Assembly (NCBI RefSeq): GCF_036226925.1
Contig: NZ_CP109031.1
Coordinates: 7,626,001 to 7,690,000, forward strand
Direction: 5' to 3'
From: Streptomyces sp. NBC_00659
GTDB taxonomy: Bacteria; Actinomycetota; Actinomycetes; Streptomycetales; Streptomycetaceae
DNA length: 64,000 nucleotides
The number at the start of each line of letters is the position of its first letter. Within the stretch, counting starts at the first letter, position 1. Positions 42,952 through 52,851 of the stretch are shown one piece after another. The position numbers and the translations under genes were made by a program. Below the pieces are notes generated by a model. The model did not search any database. It saw only the letters and a program-made list of their open reading frames with translations, and was not told where the DNA came from.

Positions 42952-43626
42952 ATGTTGTCGACAGGCCTGCCTCAGGGAGCGGTACCCAGGCTCGAGCGGC
43001 CCGGCCCGCTCCGTGACCGCGTCTACGAGGCGCTGCTCGAACTCATCACCACCCGCGCCCTCCAGCCGGGCCAGCACCTGGTCGAGAGCGAACTCGCCGG
43101 TCATCTCGGAGTCTCCCGGCAGCCGGTGCGGGAGGCTCTGCAGCGGCTGAGCACCGAGGGCTGGGTCGATCTGCGGCCCGCCCAGGGCGCGTTCGTGCAC
43201 GAGCCGACCGAGGCGGAGGCCGACCAGCTCCTCACGGTCCGTACGCTCCTGGAGGCCGAGGCGGCCCGTCTCGCCGCCGCCAACGCGGATCCCGCCGCCA
43301 TCAGCGCGCTCGAAGACCTGTGCACCGAGGGCGAACGGGCGGTCGCCGAGGACGACGTCGACGCCGCGGTCGCGACGAACGCGCGGCTGCACGCCAAGGT
43401 CATGGAACTCGCCGGCAACACCGTCCTCGCCGAGCTCGCCGCGCAGGTCGACCGCAGGGTCCGCTGGTACTACACACCCGTGGCCCGCCAGCGCGGGCGG
43501 CAGTCCTGGATCGAGCACCGCGAACTGATCGCCGCGATGGCGGAGCGCGACGGACAGCGGGCCACCGCGGTCATGCGGGCGCACACGGAGCACACGCGGC
43601 AGATGTACCACGACCGCGAGAAGTAG
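42952..43626 (+). CDS. GntR-family transcriptional regulator, FCD subfamily
   Basis: 224 aa. ATG 42952 follows GGGAGGG by six bases; GTG one codon earlier is equally placed. The winged HTH (LRDRVYEALLELITTRALQ, ESELAGHLGVSRQPVREALQ) is followed by the all-helical FCD domain with the metal/ligand-binding pattern D-x3-R and three His (NARLHAKVMELAGN, EHRELIAAMAERD, MRAHTEHTRQMY). FCD regulators usually sense small carboxylates or related metabolites. This is the best candidate regulator of the oxalate-type genes on both sides, because related operator-like sites occur upstream of it, of the PanE/OxlT pair and of frc/sucCD. Confidence 0.88.
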   Translation: MLSTGLPQGAVPRLERPGPLRDRVYEALLELITTRALQPGQHLVESELAGHLGVSRQPVREALQRLSTEGWVDLRPAQGAFVHEPTEAEADQLLTVRTLLEAEAARLAAANADPAAISALEDLCTEGERAVAEDDVDAAVATNARLHAKVMELAGNTVLAELAAQVDRRVRWYYTPVARQRGRQSWIEHRELIAAMAERDGQRATAVMRAHTEHTRQMYHDREK

Positions 43627-43629
43627 CAG

Positions 43630-43648
43630 GCCGGCGGCCGCCGCCGGC
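43630..43648. terminator. Hairpin between convergent GntR and LtrA genes
   Basis: GCCGGCGG (43630-43637) pairs with CCGCCGGC (43641-43648) around a 3-nt loop, four bases past the GntR stop. Confidence 0.5.
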
Positions 43649-43683
43649 TCCGCCGGTCGGTCGGTGGATGCCGTCTCCCACCG

Positions 43684-44955
43684 TCAGGCGGCGGGCGCCG
43701 TCACCGTGCGGGGGCCGGTGCCCGAGGGCGACCAGCGGGCCTCCGCGCCGAGCATCACCACCAGCACCCCCACCAGCGCCAGCAGTTCGACGACCGCCGA
43801 GAACCGGATGCCGAGCAGCGCCGTGGCCGCCGCGACGGGTACCGCGACCGCGCGGAACGTCACCGGCCACAGCCGCAGCACCGAACGGAACGCCACGTCC
43901 CCGGCGAGGAACAGCGCGACCCCGCCCGCGAGCGTCAGCGCGGGCCCGGTGGCGGACTGTTCGGTGAGATGGCCGAGCGTCTTCTTCACACCGGCCGCGC
44001 AGTAGGCGATGCCGAGCAGCATGGGAAGGAAGGCGTAGTAGTACGCGTTCATCGCCAGGCGCCAGCGACGGTCCGGCGGTGTCGCCGTGAACACGGCCTC
44101 CGCCGCGTGTTCGTCGCGTACGAAGTACGTCCACCACAGGGCACCGGCCAGCGCGAGCGCGAGGAAGGCACCGACGAACAGATCCACGGTGAGCGGCCGG
44201 CTCCCGATCCCGATGCCGATCGCGATGACGGACTCGCCGAACGCGACGATGAGCAGCAGCCCGTGCCGCTCGACGAAGTGGGCCGGGTCGAGCGCCCCCA
44301 ACTGCGTGCGCAGCACCACGGCGTCACGCCCGCCCCGGCGCCTGGCCCCGTGTTCGGCGAGGAACGGTGTGACGAACTGCAGGACCAGAGCCAGCAGCCA
44401 CAGACCGTCGGCGCGCGGGCCGTCGAACAGCCCCGCCGCCGTGACGGCCAGCGCGGCGAGCGCGTTCGGCACCGCGTACCAGACGACATCACGGCCGTGG
44501 CTGCGGGTGTAGAGCGCGCTGTGCACGAGGACGACGGCCAGGAAGCCCAGGCCGAAGACCACACCGCCGTCGTCGAAGGCGCGCGGGATGGCCAGCGCGC
44601 ACACCAGGAACGTACCCATGCCCAGCATCAGCAGGATCCGCCGTGAAGGCCGGTCGGGCGGAACCTGGTTGGTGAGATACGCGTACGCGCCGTACATCCA
44701 GAACAGCACCACGAAGATCAGCGCGACGCGGGCCGCCGTCGCGAACGACAGATCGGCGGCGAGCAGCACGGTGAGCTGGGTGAGGGTGAAGACGAAGACG
44801 AGGTCGAAGAAGAGCTCCAGCGTACTGACGCGCCGCCCCGCCTCGTCGCCCGCCGACTGGGCGGTCCCGCCCGCCGACCGCGTGGTTCCCTGTGCCGCCG
44901 AACGCTCCGCCTCGGCCACCGGTGTGTGCCCCGGACCGTCCCCTGCCCTGTTCAT
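43684..44955 (-). CDS. Low-temperature-requirement protein A (LtrA) family membrane protein
   Basis: 423 aa from ATG 44955 with GGGGGG upstream. A 40-residue Ser/Ala/Gly-rich cytoplasmic start leads into about ten to eleven membrane helices. LtrA signatures are VSTLELFFDLVFVFTLTQLT in the first helix, HFVERHGLLLIVAFGESVIAIG in the middle and YYYAFLPMLLGIAYCAAG near the end. The family was named from a Listeria mutant that fails to grow in the cold; the biochemical role is unknown. No operon partner. Confidence 0.9.
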   Translation of the reverse strand: MNRAGDGPGHTPVAEAERSAAQGTTRSAGGTAQSAGDEAGRRVSTLELFFDLVFVFTLTQLTVLLAADLSFATAARVALIFVVLFWMYGAYAYLTNQVPPDRPSRRILLMLGMGTFLVCALAIPRAFDDGGVVFGLGFLAVVLVHSALYTRSHGRDVVWYAVPNALAALAVTAAGLFDGPRADGLWLLALVLQFVTPFLAEHGARRRGGRDAVVLRTQLGALDPAHFVERHGLLLIVAFGESVIAIGIGIGSRPLTVDLFVGAFLALALAGALWWTYFVRDEHAAEAVFTATPPDRRWRLAMNAYYYAFLPMLLGIAYCAAGVKKTLGHLTEQSATGPALTLAGGVALFLAGDVAFRSVLRLWPVTFRAVAVPVAAATALLGIRFSAVVELLALVGVLVVMLGAEARWSPSGTGPRTVTAPAA

Positions 44956-45188
44956 GTGTCCCCCCGCGACAGATGGTCTGCGGAGATCGTATGCGGCTGT
45001 CTCGCCGCGAGGCGGGGTCCTTCGCCCTCCGATCTCTCTTTGTCCTGCGAGTGGAGAAAGTCTGCTGCAATCCCTGCACTACTTCTTCCCACTCCCGGCA
45101 GCCACTGCTACGTTCCCCTCGAAAGCGCGACCGGTGACGGTGGCCGGAACCTGTCGACGCAGGTGCCGGCCGAGGCGGGGAGGGGTTC

Positions 45189-46379
45189 GTGAGACGTATG
45201 ACGGCGCGACCCGCGAACGCCCATCAGGCCCGGCTGCTGAGGCTGTTGCGTGACGGCGGCCCCAACTCCCGTGCCCAGCTGGGCGATCACATCGACCTCT
45301 CCCGGTCGAAGCTGGCCGTCGAGGTGGACCGGCTGCTGGAGACCGGCCTCGTGGTGGCCGACGGACTCGCCGCCTCGCGGGGCGGCCGCCGCTCCCACAA
45401 CATCCGGCTCGCACCGGCGCTGCGGTTCCTGGGCGTCGACATCGGCGCCACCTCGGTCGACGTGGCCGTCACCAACGCCGAGCTGGAGATCCTCGGACAC
45501 ATCAACCAGCCCATGGACGTACGCGAGGGCCCGGTCGCGGTGTCGGAGCAAGTGCTGTCCATGGCGGCCAAGTTGAGGGCTTCGGGGATCGCGGAGGGAT
45601 TCGACGGGGCGGGGATCGGCGTTCCCGGTCCCGTCCGCTTCCCCGAGGGTGTCCCGGTCGCCCCGCCGATCATGCCGGGCTGGGACGGCTTCCCGGTCCG
45701 CGAGGCGCTCAGCCAGGAACTCGGCTGTCCGGTCATGGTCGACAACGACGTGAACCTGATGGCCATGGGGGAGCAGCACGCGGGCGTCGCCCGCTCCGTG
45801 GGCGACTTCCTCTGCGTCAAGATCGGCACCGGCATCGGCTGCGGCATCGTCGTCGGCGGAGAGGTCCACCGTGGTGCGACGGGCAGCGCCGGCGACATCG
45901 GGCACATCCAGGCCGTGCCCGACGGGCGTCCGTGTGCCTGCGGCAACCGGGGCTGCCTGGAGGCCCACTTCAGCGGTGCCGCGCTCGCGCGCGACGCCGT
46001 CGAGGCGGCCCAGCAGGGCCGCTCGGCCGAACTCGCCACGCGACTGGCGGCGAACGGCGCGCTGAGCGCCGTCGACGTGGCCGCGGCCGCTGCGGCGGGC
46101 GACGCCACCGCGCTCGATCTGATCCGCGAGGGCGGCAACCGCACCGGCCAGGTCATCGCGGCGCTCGTCAGCTTCTTCAATCCCGCCCTGGTGGTGATCG
46201 GCGGCGGGGTGACCGGGCTCGGCCACACCCTGCTCGCCGCGATCCGCACCCAGGTCTACCGCCAGTCGCTCCCGCTCGCGACCGGCAACCTGCCCATCGT
46301 CCTCGGGGAACTGGGCCCGACCGCCGGAGTCATCGGCGGGGCCCGGCTGATCAGCGACCACCTGTTCTCGACCGCGTAG
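45189..46379 (+). CDS. ROK-family transcriptional regulator
   Basis: 396 aa, GTG 45189 after GGGGAGG. N-terminal winged HTH (RLLRLLRDGGPNSRAQLGDH, DLSRSKLAVEVDRLLETGLV), then a ROK sugar-kinase-like domain with FLGVDIGATSVDVAVTNAEL and the zinc motif CACGNRGCLEAH. This combination marks XylR/NagC-type repressors that bind a sugar or sugar phosphate, not glucokinases. It stands 157 bp upstream of a sugar ABC transporter gene on the same strand and probably controls it. An AT-richer patch upstream contains TGCTGCAATCCCTGCA as a possible operator. Confidence 0.9.
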   Translation: MRRMTARPANAHQARLLRLLRDGGPNSRAQLGDHIDLSRSKLAVEVDRLLETGLVVADGLAASRGGRRSHNIRLAPALRFLGVDIGATSVDVAVTNAELEILGHINQPMDVREGPVAVSEQVLSMAAKLRASGIAEGFDGAGIGVPGPVRFPEGVPVAPPIMPGWDGFPVREALSQELGCPVMVDNDVNLMAMGEQHAGVARSVGDFLCVKIGTGIGCGIVVGGEVHRGATGSAGDIGHIQAVPDGRPCACGNRGCLEAHFSGAALARDAVEAAQQGRSAELATRLAANGALSAVDVAAAAAAGDATALDLIREGGNRTGQVIAALVSFFNPALVVIGGGVTGLGHTLLAAIRTQVYRQSLPLATGNLPIVLGELGPTAGVIGGARLISDHLFSTA

Positions 46380-46422
46380 ACCACCTCCAGGAATCGGACC
46401 ACCGGCGCCGGGTCGCGCTCCG

Positions 46423-46484
46423 CCGTACCCGAAATCCCCTGCTCCGCACCCGAAATCCCCGCTCCGTACCCGAAACACCCCGCC
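46423..46484. repeat. Three tandem 20-21-bp repeats between ROK and ABC genes
   Basis: Units begin at 46423, 46444 and 46464 (CCGTACCCGAAATCCCCTGC and two variants). They lie between the ROK stop and the ABC gene start, where they could affect transcription or RNA structure. Confidence 0.6.
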
Positions 46485-46536
46485 CGTACGCGCACCACCC
46501 GGCAACCGGCCCGCACGCCTGTCCGAGGGAACCGTC

Positions 46537-48075
46537 ATGGCACCAGAACCACCGCTGCTCACCATGTCCGGCATCACCAAGTCGTTCCCCGGAGTCCGGG
46601 CCCTCGACGGCGTCGACCTCGGCGTCCAGGCCGGCGAGGTGCACTGTCTGCTCGGCCAGAACGGCGCCGGGAAGTCCACGCTCATCAAGGTCCTCTCCGG
46701 CGCCCACCAGCCCGACACCGGCACCATCGCCTGGCGCGGCGAGCCCGTCACCCTCAGGTCCCCGATCGCCGCCATGCGCCTGGGCATCGCCACCATCTAC
46801 CAGGAACTCGACCTGGTGGAGGGGCTGTCGGTCGCCGAGAACGTCCACCTCGGACACGAACCCACCACCGTGGGGTTCGTCGTCAGGGGCAAAGCCGCCA
46901 GGACGGCGACCGCCCTGCTGCTCAAGCGGCTCGGACACCCCGAGATCGACCCGGCCCGCCTTGTCGGTGAACTCTCCGCCGCCCAGCGGCAGATCGTCTC
47001 CATGGCGCGGGCGCTCTCGCACGACGTACGGCTCATCGTCATGGACGAGCCGTCCGCCGCACTCGACCCCGACGAGGTCGGCAATCTCTTCCGGATCGTC
47101 GGCGATCTCACCGCGGAAGGCGTTGCCGTCGTCTACATCTCGCACCGCCTGGAGGAGATCCGCCGCATCGGCGACCGCGTCACCGTGCTGAAGGACGGGC
47201 GCGCGGTGGCGGGCGGACTGCCCGCCAGGTCGACCCCGACGCGTGACGTGGTGGCGCTCATGACGGGGCGCAGCGTCGAGTACGTCTTCCCGGACCGGCC
47301 CCGCGCACGGCCATCGGGCGCACCGGTGCTCTCGGTCCAAGGACTGTCCCGCCAGGGGGAGTTCGCCCCGCTCGACCTCGACGTGCACCCGGGTGAAATC
47401 GTCGGCCTGGCCGGACTGGTGGGCTCCGGCCGTTCCGAGATCCTGGAGACGATCTACGGGGCCCGGGGACCGACCACCGGCCGGGTCAGCGTGAACGGGA
47501 AGCTGCTGCGCACCGGCAGCGTACGCGCCGCGGTGCGCGCCGGACTCGGACTGGCCCCCGAGGAGCGCAAGGCGCAGGCGCTGCTGATGCTGGAGTCGGT
47601 CACGCGCAACGTCTCCCTCTCCTCCATGTCCCGCTACGCGCACGGGGGCTGGATCGACCGGCGGGCCGAACGCGGGGCGGCCCGGGCGGCCACCCGCGAA
47701 CTCTCCCTGCGCCCCGACGATCCGGACCGCCCGGTCAGGACCCTGTCCGGCGGCAACCAGCAGAAGGCCGTGCTGGCGCGCTGGCTGCTGCGCGGCTGCC
47801 GTGTCCTGCTCCTCGACGAACCGACGCGCGGTGTCGACGTCGGGGCGCGCGCCGAGTTGTACGCGGTGATCCGCCGGCTCGCCGACGAGGGTCTGGCCGT
47901 CCTGCTGGTCTCCAGCGAGGTCCCCGAGGTGCTCGGGCTCGCCGACCGTGTCCTGGTGCTCCGCGAAGGGCGGGTCGTGCACACGGCGTCCGCCCACGAC
48001 CTCGACGAACACCGCGTCCTCGACCTCGTGCTGGAAGGAGGCCCCGTGGCCAGTGAAGGGAGTCCGGCGTCATGA
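46537..48075 (+). CDS. Sugar ABC transporter ATP-binding protein (RbsA/MglA type)
   Basis: 512 aa with two nucleotide-binding domains in one chain, as in ribose/galactose importers. NBD1: Walker A GQNGAGKST, signature region GELSAAQRQIVSMARAL, Walker B LIVMDEPSAALD. NBD2: degenerate Walker A GLVGSGRSE, signature LSGGNQQKAVLARWLLRG, Walker B VLLLDEPTRGVDVGAR. The unequal second Walker A is normal for this family. First gene of a tight operon with permease, binding protein, dehydrogenase and isomerase; the stop overlaps the permease start by 4 bp (ATGA). Confidence 0.93.
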   Translation: MAPEPPLLTMSGITKSFPGVRALDGVDLGVQAGEVHCLLGQNGAGKSTLIKVLSGAHQPDTGTIAWRGEPVTLRSPIAAMRLGIATIYQELDLVEGLSVAENVHLGHEPTTVGFVVRGKAARTATALLLKRLGHPEIDPARLVGELSAAQRQIVSMARALSHDVRLIVMDEPSAALDPDEVGNLFRIVGDLTAEGVAVVYISHRLEEIRRIGDRVTVLKDGRAVAGGLPARSTPTRDVVALMTGRSVEYVFPDRPRARPSGAPVLSVQGLSRQGEFAPLDLDVHPGEIVGLAGLVGSGRSEILETIYGARGPTTGRVSVNGKLLRTGSVRAAVRAGLGLAPEERKAQALLMLESVTRNVSLSSMSRYAHGGWIDRRAERGAARAATRELSLRPDDPDRPVRTLSGGNQQKAVLARWLLRGCRVLLLDEPTRGVDVGARAELYAVIRRLADEGLAVLLVSSEVPEVLGLADRVLVLREGRVVHTASAHDLDEHRVLDLVLEGGPVASEGSPAS

Positions 48076-49091
48076 CGCAGCACGTGTCCCCGCCCCGGGA
48101 CGGCACCGGCAAGGTGCCCGTCACGGGTGAACTCCCCGCGTGGCGAGCCGTGGTGGCCCGCGCCGACGTCCGCACGCTCTCGCTCCTCGGCGTCCTGGCC
48201 GTCCTCGTCGTCATCGGCGGCGTCACCCGGCCCGACGAATTCCTCGACACCCGCAACCTCCAACTCGTCCTCACCCAGGCCTCGGTGATCGGCGTCGTGA
48301 CCGTCGGCATGACGTTCGTCATCACCTCAGGAGGAATCGATCTGTCGGTGGGCGCGATCGTCGCCCTCTCCTCGGTCTGGGCGACCACGGTCGCGACCCA
48401 GGAGTACGGCTTCACCGGCATCCTCGTCACCGCGGTGCTCGTCGGTCTCGGCTGTGGCCTGGTCAACGGACTGCTCGTCGCGTACGGCGGGCTGGTCCCC
48501 TTCATCGCGACGCTCGCCATGCTCGCCTCGGCCCGCGGCCTGGCCCTCCAGATCACCGACGGCCGGACCCAGATCGTCACCGTGGACGGCATCCTGAGGC
48601 TCGGCGAACGCGACTCCTACGTCCTCGGCGTCCCCCCGCTCGTCCTGGTCCTCGCCGTCGTGACCCTCATCGGCTGGCTGGTGCTGAACCGCACCACCTT
48701 CGGCCGGCGCACGGTCGCCGTCGGAGGCAACGCGGAAGCGGCCCGGCTCGCCGGCATCGACGTACGGCGTCAGCGGCTCTACCTCTATCTGCTCTCCGGA
48801 CTGTGCTGCGGCATCGCCGCGTTCCTGCTGGTCATCCTGTCCGGCTCCGGCCAGAACACCAACGGCAACCTCTACGAACTCGACGCCATCGCGGCGGCGA
48901 TCATCGGCGGCACCCTGCTCAGCGGGGGCCGCGGCACCATCACCGGCTCGGTGCTCGGCGTACTGATCTTCACGACGATCACCGACATCTTCGCGCTGAA
49001 CAACCTCCAGAGCGACGTCCAGCAGATCGCCAAGGGCGCGATCATCGTCGCCGCGGTCCTGGTCCAGCGGCGCACAGCCAGTACGACCTGA
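48072..49091 (+). CDS. Sugar ABC transporter permease (RbsC type)
   Basis: 339 aa, eight to ten hydrophobic helices. The family block GMTFVITSGGIDLSVGAIVAL is near residue 80, followed by NTNGNLYELDAIAAAIIGGT and GGRGTITGSVLGVLIF. It forms the membrane channel that the preceding ATPase powers. The start overlaps the ATPase stop (48072-48075), so the two are made in step. The 30-residue N-terminus is cytoplasmic and Pro-rich. Confidence 0.93.
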   Translation: MTQHVSPPRDGTGKVPVTGELPAWRAVVARADVRTLSLLGVLAVLVVIGGVTRPDEFLDTRNLQLVLTQASVIGVVTVGMTFVITSGGIDLSVGAIVALSSVWATTVATQEYGFTGILVTAVLVGLGCGLVNGLLVAYGGLVPFIATLAMLASARGLALQITDGRTQIVTVDGILRLGERDSYVLGVPPLVLVLAVVTLIGWLVLNRTTFGRRTVAVGGNAEAARLAGIDVRRQRLYLYLLSGLCCGIAAFLLVILSGSGQNTNGNLYELDAIAAAIIGGTLLSGGRGTITGSVLGVLIFTTITDIFALNNLQSDVQQIAKGAIIVAAVLVQRRTASTT

Positions 49092-49111
49092 CACGGGAAG
49101 GGTCCACCGCC

Positions 49112-50161
49112 ATGCCAGAACCCATGAGCCTGACCAGTCGCAGAGGACTGCTCCTCGGGACCGCCGCCGTCTCGGCCGGCGCCCTCCTCACCGGCTGCAC
49201 CAGCAACGACACCAAGGACGCGAACCCCGCCGCGAACTCCGGGCCGGCCGCCGACGGCAAGCCCGGCAAGCACGTCACGATCGGCTTCGCCGGCCCCCAG
49301 GCCGACCACGGCTGGCTCAACGCCATCAACGACAACGCCAAGAGCCGGGCCGGGACGTACAAGGACGTCACCCTGGAGATCACCGAGGGCTCCAACGACA
49401 CGGCCGCGCAGATCGGCCAGATCGAGACCCTGATCAACAAGAAGGTCGACGTCCTGGTCGTGCTGCCGGCCGACGGCAAGGCACTGACCCAGGTCGGTCT
49501 CAAGGCGATGCGCGCGGGCATCCCCGTCATCAACCTCGACCGCGTCTTCAACTCGCCCCAGGCGTACCGGTGCTGGATCGGCGGCGACAACTACGGCATG
49601 GGCCTCAGCGCCGGTCACTACATCGGCGAGAAACTCAAGGGCAGGAAGAACGCCAAGGTCATCGAGCTCGCGGGGCTCGACAACCTGGAACTCACCAAAC
49701 AGCGCACCCAGGGCTTCGACGCCGCTCTGAAGAACTACCCGAACATCACGAAGGTCGCCCGCCAGGCGGCCGAGTTCACCGTCGAGACCGGCCAGGCCAA
49801 GATGTCCCAGCTGCTCCAGGCCCAGCCGAGGTTCGACGCGCTGTGGAACCACGACGACGACCAGGGCGTAGGAGCGCTGCGGGCCATCGAGCAGGCCGGC
49901 CGCGACGACTTCCTCATGGTCGGCGGGGCCGGAGCGCTCTCCGCCTTCCAGGCCATCGACGCCGACGACAGCGTCCTGAAAGCCACCGTCCTGTATCCGC
50001 CGACCATGGCCGCGTCCGCGATCGACCTCGCCCGCACCCTCGGCCAGGGCAAGGGAATCAGCGGGCTCGCCGAGTTCGAGATCCCCGCGTCGCTCACCCT
50101 CTACTCGGCCGTCGTCGACAAGGACAACGTCCAGCAGTACATGGCCACCGGCTTCAAGTGA
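49112..50161 (+). CDS. Sugar ABC transporter substrate-binding lipoprotein
   Basis: 349 aa, ATG 49112 with GGGAAGGG upstream. The N-terminus SRRGLLLGTAAVSAGALLTG-C carries both a twin-Arg motif and a lipobox (LTGC), so it is exported, perhaps by Tat, and lipid-anchored. The rest is a periplasmic-binding-protein fold of the RbsB/LacI-like type (VTIGFAGPQADHGWLNAIND, VLVVLPADGKALTQVGLKAM, PVINLDRVF). The ligand is a monosaccharide or polyol, not identifiable by eye. It follows the permease by 20 bp. Confidence 0.92.
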   Translation: MPEPMSLTSRRGLLLGTAAVSAGALLTGCTSNDTKDANPAANSGPAADGKPGKHVTIGFAGPQADHGWLNAINDNAKSRAGTYKDVTLEITEGSNDTAAQIGQIETLINKKVDVLVVLPADGKALTQVGLKAMRAGIPVINLDRVFNSPQAYRCWIGGDNYGMGLSAGHYIGEKLKGRKNAKVIELAGLDNLELTKQRTQGFDAALKNYPNITKVARQAAEFTVETGQAKMSQLLQAQPRFDALWNHDDDQGVGALRAIEQAGRDDFLMVGGAGALSAFQAIDADDSVLKATVLYPPTMAASAIDLARTLGQGKGISGLAEFEIPASLTLYSAVVDKDNVQQYMATGFK

Positions 50162-50243
50162 TGCGCGCCGCCGACACCGGGGCCCGGTCCGGCGGGACCG
50201 GGCCCCACCCCCACCGCGCCACGACGACGAGGAGGACCCCCGT

Positions 50244-51455
50244 ATGGGACAGCCGGACCAGGGCGACGAGGCCGCGAAACCGCCCTTGGGCGTGGGCATG
50301 GTCGGTTACGCGTTCATGGGCGCCGCCCACTCACAGGGCTGGCGCACCGTGGGCCGTGTCTTCGACCTGCCGCGCCGCCCGGTCCTCGCCGCCGTGTGCG
50401 GCCGCGACGAACCGGCCCTGCGCGCGATGGCCGGCCGGCACGGCTGGGAAGCCGCCGAGACCGACTGGCGCGCGCTGATCGCCCGGGACGACGTCGATGT
50501 CGTCGACATCTGCACCCCCGGCGACAGCCACGCCGAGATCGCCGTCGCCGCGCTGGCCGCGGGCAAGCACGTGCTGTGCGAGAAGCCGCTCGCGAACACC
50601 GTCGAGGAGGCCGAGGCGATGGCGGAGGCCGCGTCCGAAGCCGCCGCACGCGGCCAGATCTCCATGGTGGGCTTCAACTACCGCCGCCTCCCCGCCGCGG
50701 CGCTCGCCCGCTCGATGGTGGCCGAGGGCCGCCTCGGAACCCTGCGGCACGTGCGGGTGACGTACCTTCAGGACTGGCTGACCGACCCGGAGTTCCCGCT
50801 CACCTGGAGACTCCGCAAGGAGAAGGCGGGCTCCGGCGCCCTCGGCGATCTCGGGGCCCACATCGTCGACCTCGCGCAGCACCTGGCGGGCGAGCCGCTC
50901 GACGGGGTCTCCGCGCTCACCGAGACGTTCGTCCGCCGACGGCCCCTGCCCGCGCGGGCGTCCGGCGGGCTGTCCGCCTCCGGGCCCGGACCGGGCTCCC
51001 CTTCGGGCGCCGTCACCGTCGACGACGCCGCCCTGTTCACCGCCCGCTTCGCCTCCGGAGCCCTCGCCTCCTTCGAGGCCTCCCGCTTCGCCGCCGGGCG
51101 CAAGAATTCCCTGCGCATCGAACTCAACGGCGAGCGCGGCTCGTTGGCCTTCGACCTGGAGCGGCTCAACGAACTCGCGTACCACGACCACACCGAGCCG
51201 GCCGCCCACGCGGGTTTCCGGCGCATCCTCGTCACCGAACCCGACCACCCCTATCTCGACGCCTGGTGGCCGCCGGGACACGGTCTCGGCTACGAGCACA
51301 CCTTCGTGCACCAGGCCCGCGACCTCGTCCAGGCCATCGCCGAAGGGCGGCCTCCCGCCCCGTCCTTCGCCGACGGACTCCAGATCCAGCGCGTCCTCGC
51401 TGCGGTCGAGGAGAGCGCCGGGAAGAACTCCACGTACACCCCCGTAGCGGTCTGA
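50244..51455 (+). CDS. Gfo/Idh/MocA-family oxidoreductase
   Basis: 403 aa, ATG 50244 with AGGAGG upstream. N-terminal Rossmann fold VGMVGYAFMGAAHSQGW, then VDICTPGDSHAEIAVAAL and the family motif KHVLCEKPLANT. The catalytic region in the second domain contains SGALGDLGAHIVDLAQHL, with Asp and His in the usual positions. A Gly/Ser/Pro insertion (PARASGGLSASGPGPGS) interrupts the sheet domain. Such enzymes oxidise sugars or polyols (inositol, 3-keto-glycosides). It follows the transporter and is paired with an isomerase, so it should act on the imported compound. Confidence 0.9.
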   Translation: MGQPDQGDEAAKPPLGVGMVGYAFMGAAHSQGWRTVGRVFDLPRRPVLAAVCGRDEPALRAMAGRHGWEAAETDWRALIARDDVDVVDICTPGDSHAEIAVAALAAGKHVLCEKPLANTVEEAEAMAEAASEAAARGQISMVGFNYRRLPAAALARSMVAEGRLGTLRHVRVTYLQDWLTDPEFPLTWRLRKEKAGSGALGDLGAHIVDLAQHLAGEPLDGVSALTETFVRRRPLPARASGGLSASGPGPGSPSGAVTVDDAALFTARFASGALASFEASRFAAGRKNSLRIELNGERGSLAFDLERLNELAYHDHTEPAAHAGFRRILVTEPDHPYLDAWWPPGHGLGYEHTFVHQARDLVQAIAEGRPPAPSFADGLQIQRVLAAVEESAGKNSTYTPVAV

Positions 51456-51467
51456 GGAGGCCCGGAA

Positions 51468-52472
<1,005 letters not shown>

Positions 52473-52533
52473 CCGGGGTCGGGGGACGGCGGACGGGGGC
52501 GGGGCCCGGGACGGGGGGCCGGGCCCCGTACAC

Positions 52534-52575
52534 GGAAGCGGCCCTCCTCGCCGTGCCGCGAGGAGGGCCGCTTCC
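52534..52575. terminator. Bidirectional terminator
   Basis: Perfect 18-bp stem (52534-52551 with 52558-52575) and a 6-nt loop, between the convergent isomerase gene and the 85-aa membrane-protein gene. The strongest hairpin in the window. Confidence 0.9.
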
Positions 52576-52593
52576 ACCGGTGCCCGCGGGCGC

Positions 52594-52851
52594 TCAGCCG
52601 ACGGGCTGTGGCCGGGGCGCCGAGCTGTCCGCGGTGCCGCGCCCCGGCTGCCGCAGCAGCAGGGCGACCGCGGCCGCCACCATGGAGATGCCGCCGGCCG
52701 TCGCGTACGCGCCGTCGTAGCCCCAGGCGGCGACCACCATCGAGCCGAGCCCGCCGCCGAACAGACCGCTGATCAGCTTTCCGCCGTACGCGCGCCCCCG
52801 GGCGCCGGGATCGTCCGGCGAGTCCCGCGCCGCGACGGGTTCCGCCGTCAT
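52594..52851 (-). CDS. 85-aa membrane protein, partial duplicate of the OxlT-like transporter C-terminus
   Basis: ATG 52851 overlaps the stop of the transporter gene (ATGA, 52848-52851). After about 20 polar residues (MTAEPVAARDSPDDPGARGR) it reads YGGKLISGLFGGGLGSMVVA, AWGYDGAYATAGGISMVAAA, VALLLRQPG and ends PRPQPVG. This lines up along its whole length with the last two helices of the upstream transporter (YSSKLISGLVGSGMGAVVVG, AWDYQGAFVLAGSIGLASAV, PNPQPLG), roughly half identical by eye. Codon usage is normal and the ORF is intact, so it is probably a functional two-helix accessory protein, not debris. Confidence 0.75.
   Translation of the reverse strand: MTAEPVAARDSPDDPGARGRAYGGKLISGLFGGGLGSMVVAAWGYDGAYATAGGISMVAAAVALLLRQPGRGTADSSAPRPQPVG

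Noticed and set aside
45189..46379. Glucokinase
   Set aside because: The ROK domain is preceded by a winged HTH and followed by a sugar transporter, so it is a regulator.
46423..46484. Possible CRISPR array in the three 20-bp repeats
   Set aside because: Direct tandem repeats with no spacers.
46537..50161. Xylose importer xylFGH beside rok7B7
   Set aside because: Gene order (ATPase, permease, binding protein) and the downstream dehydrogenase/isomerase pair do not match the xylose system as I know it.
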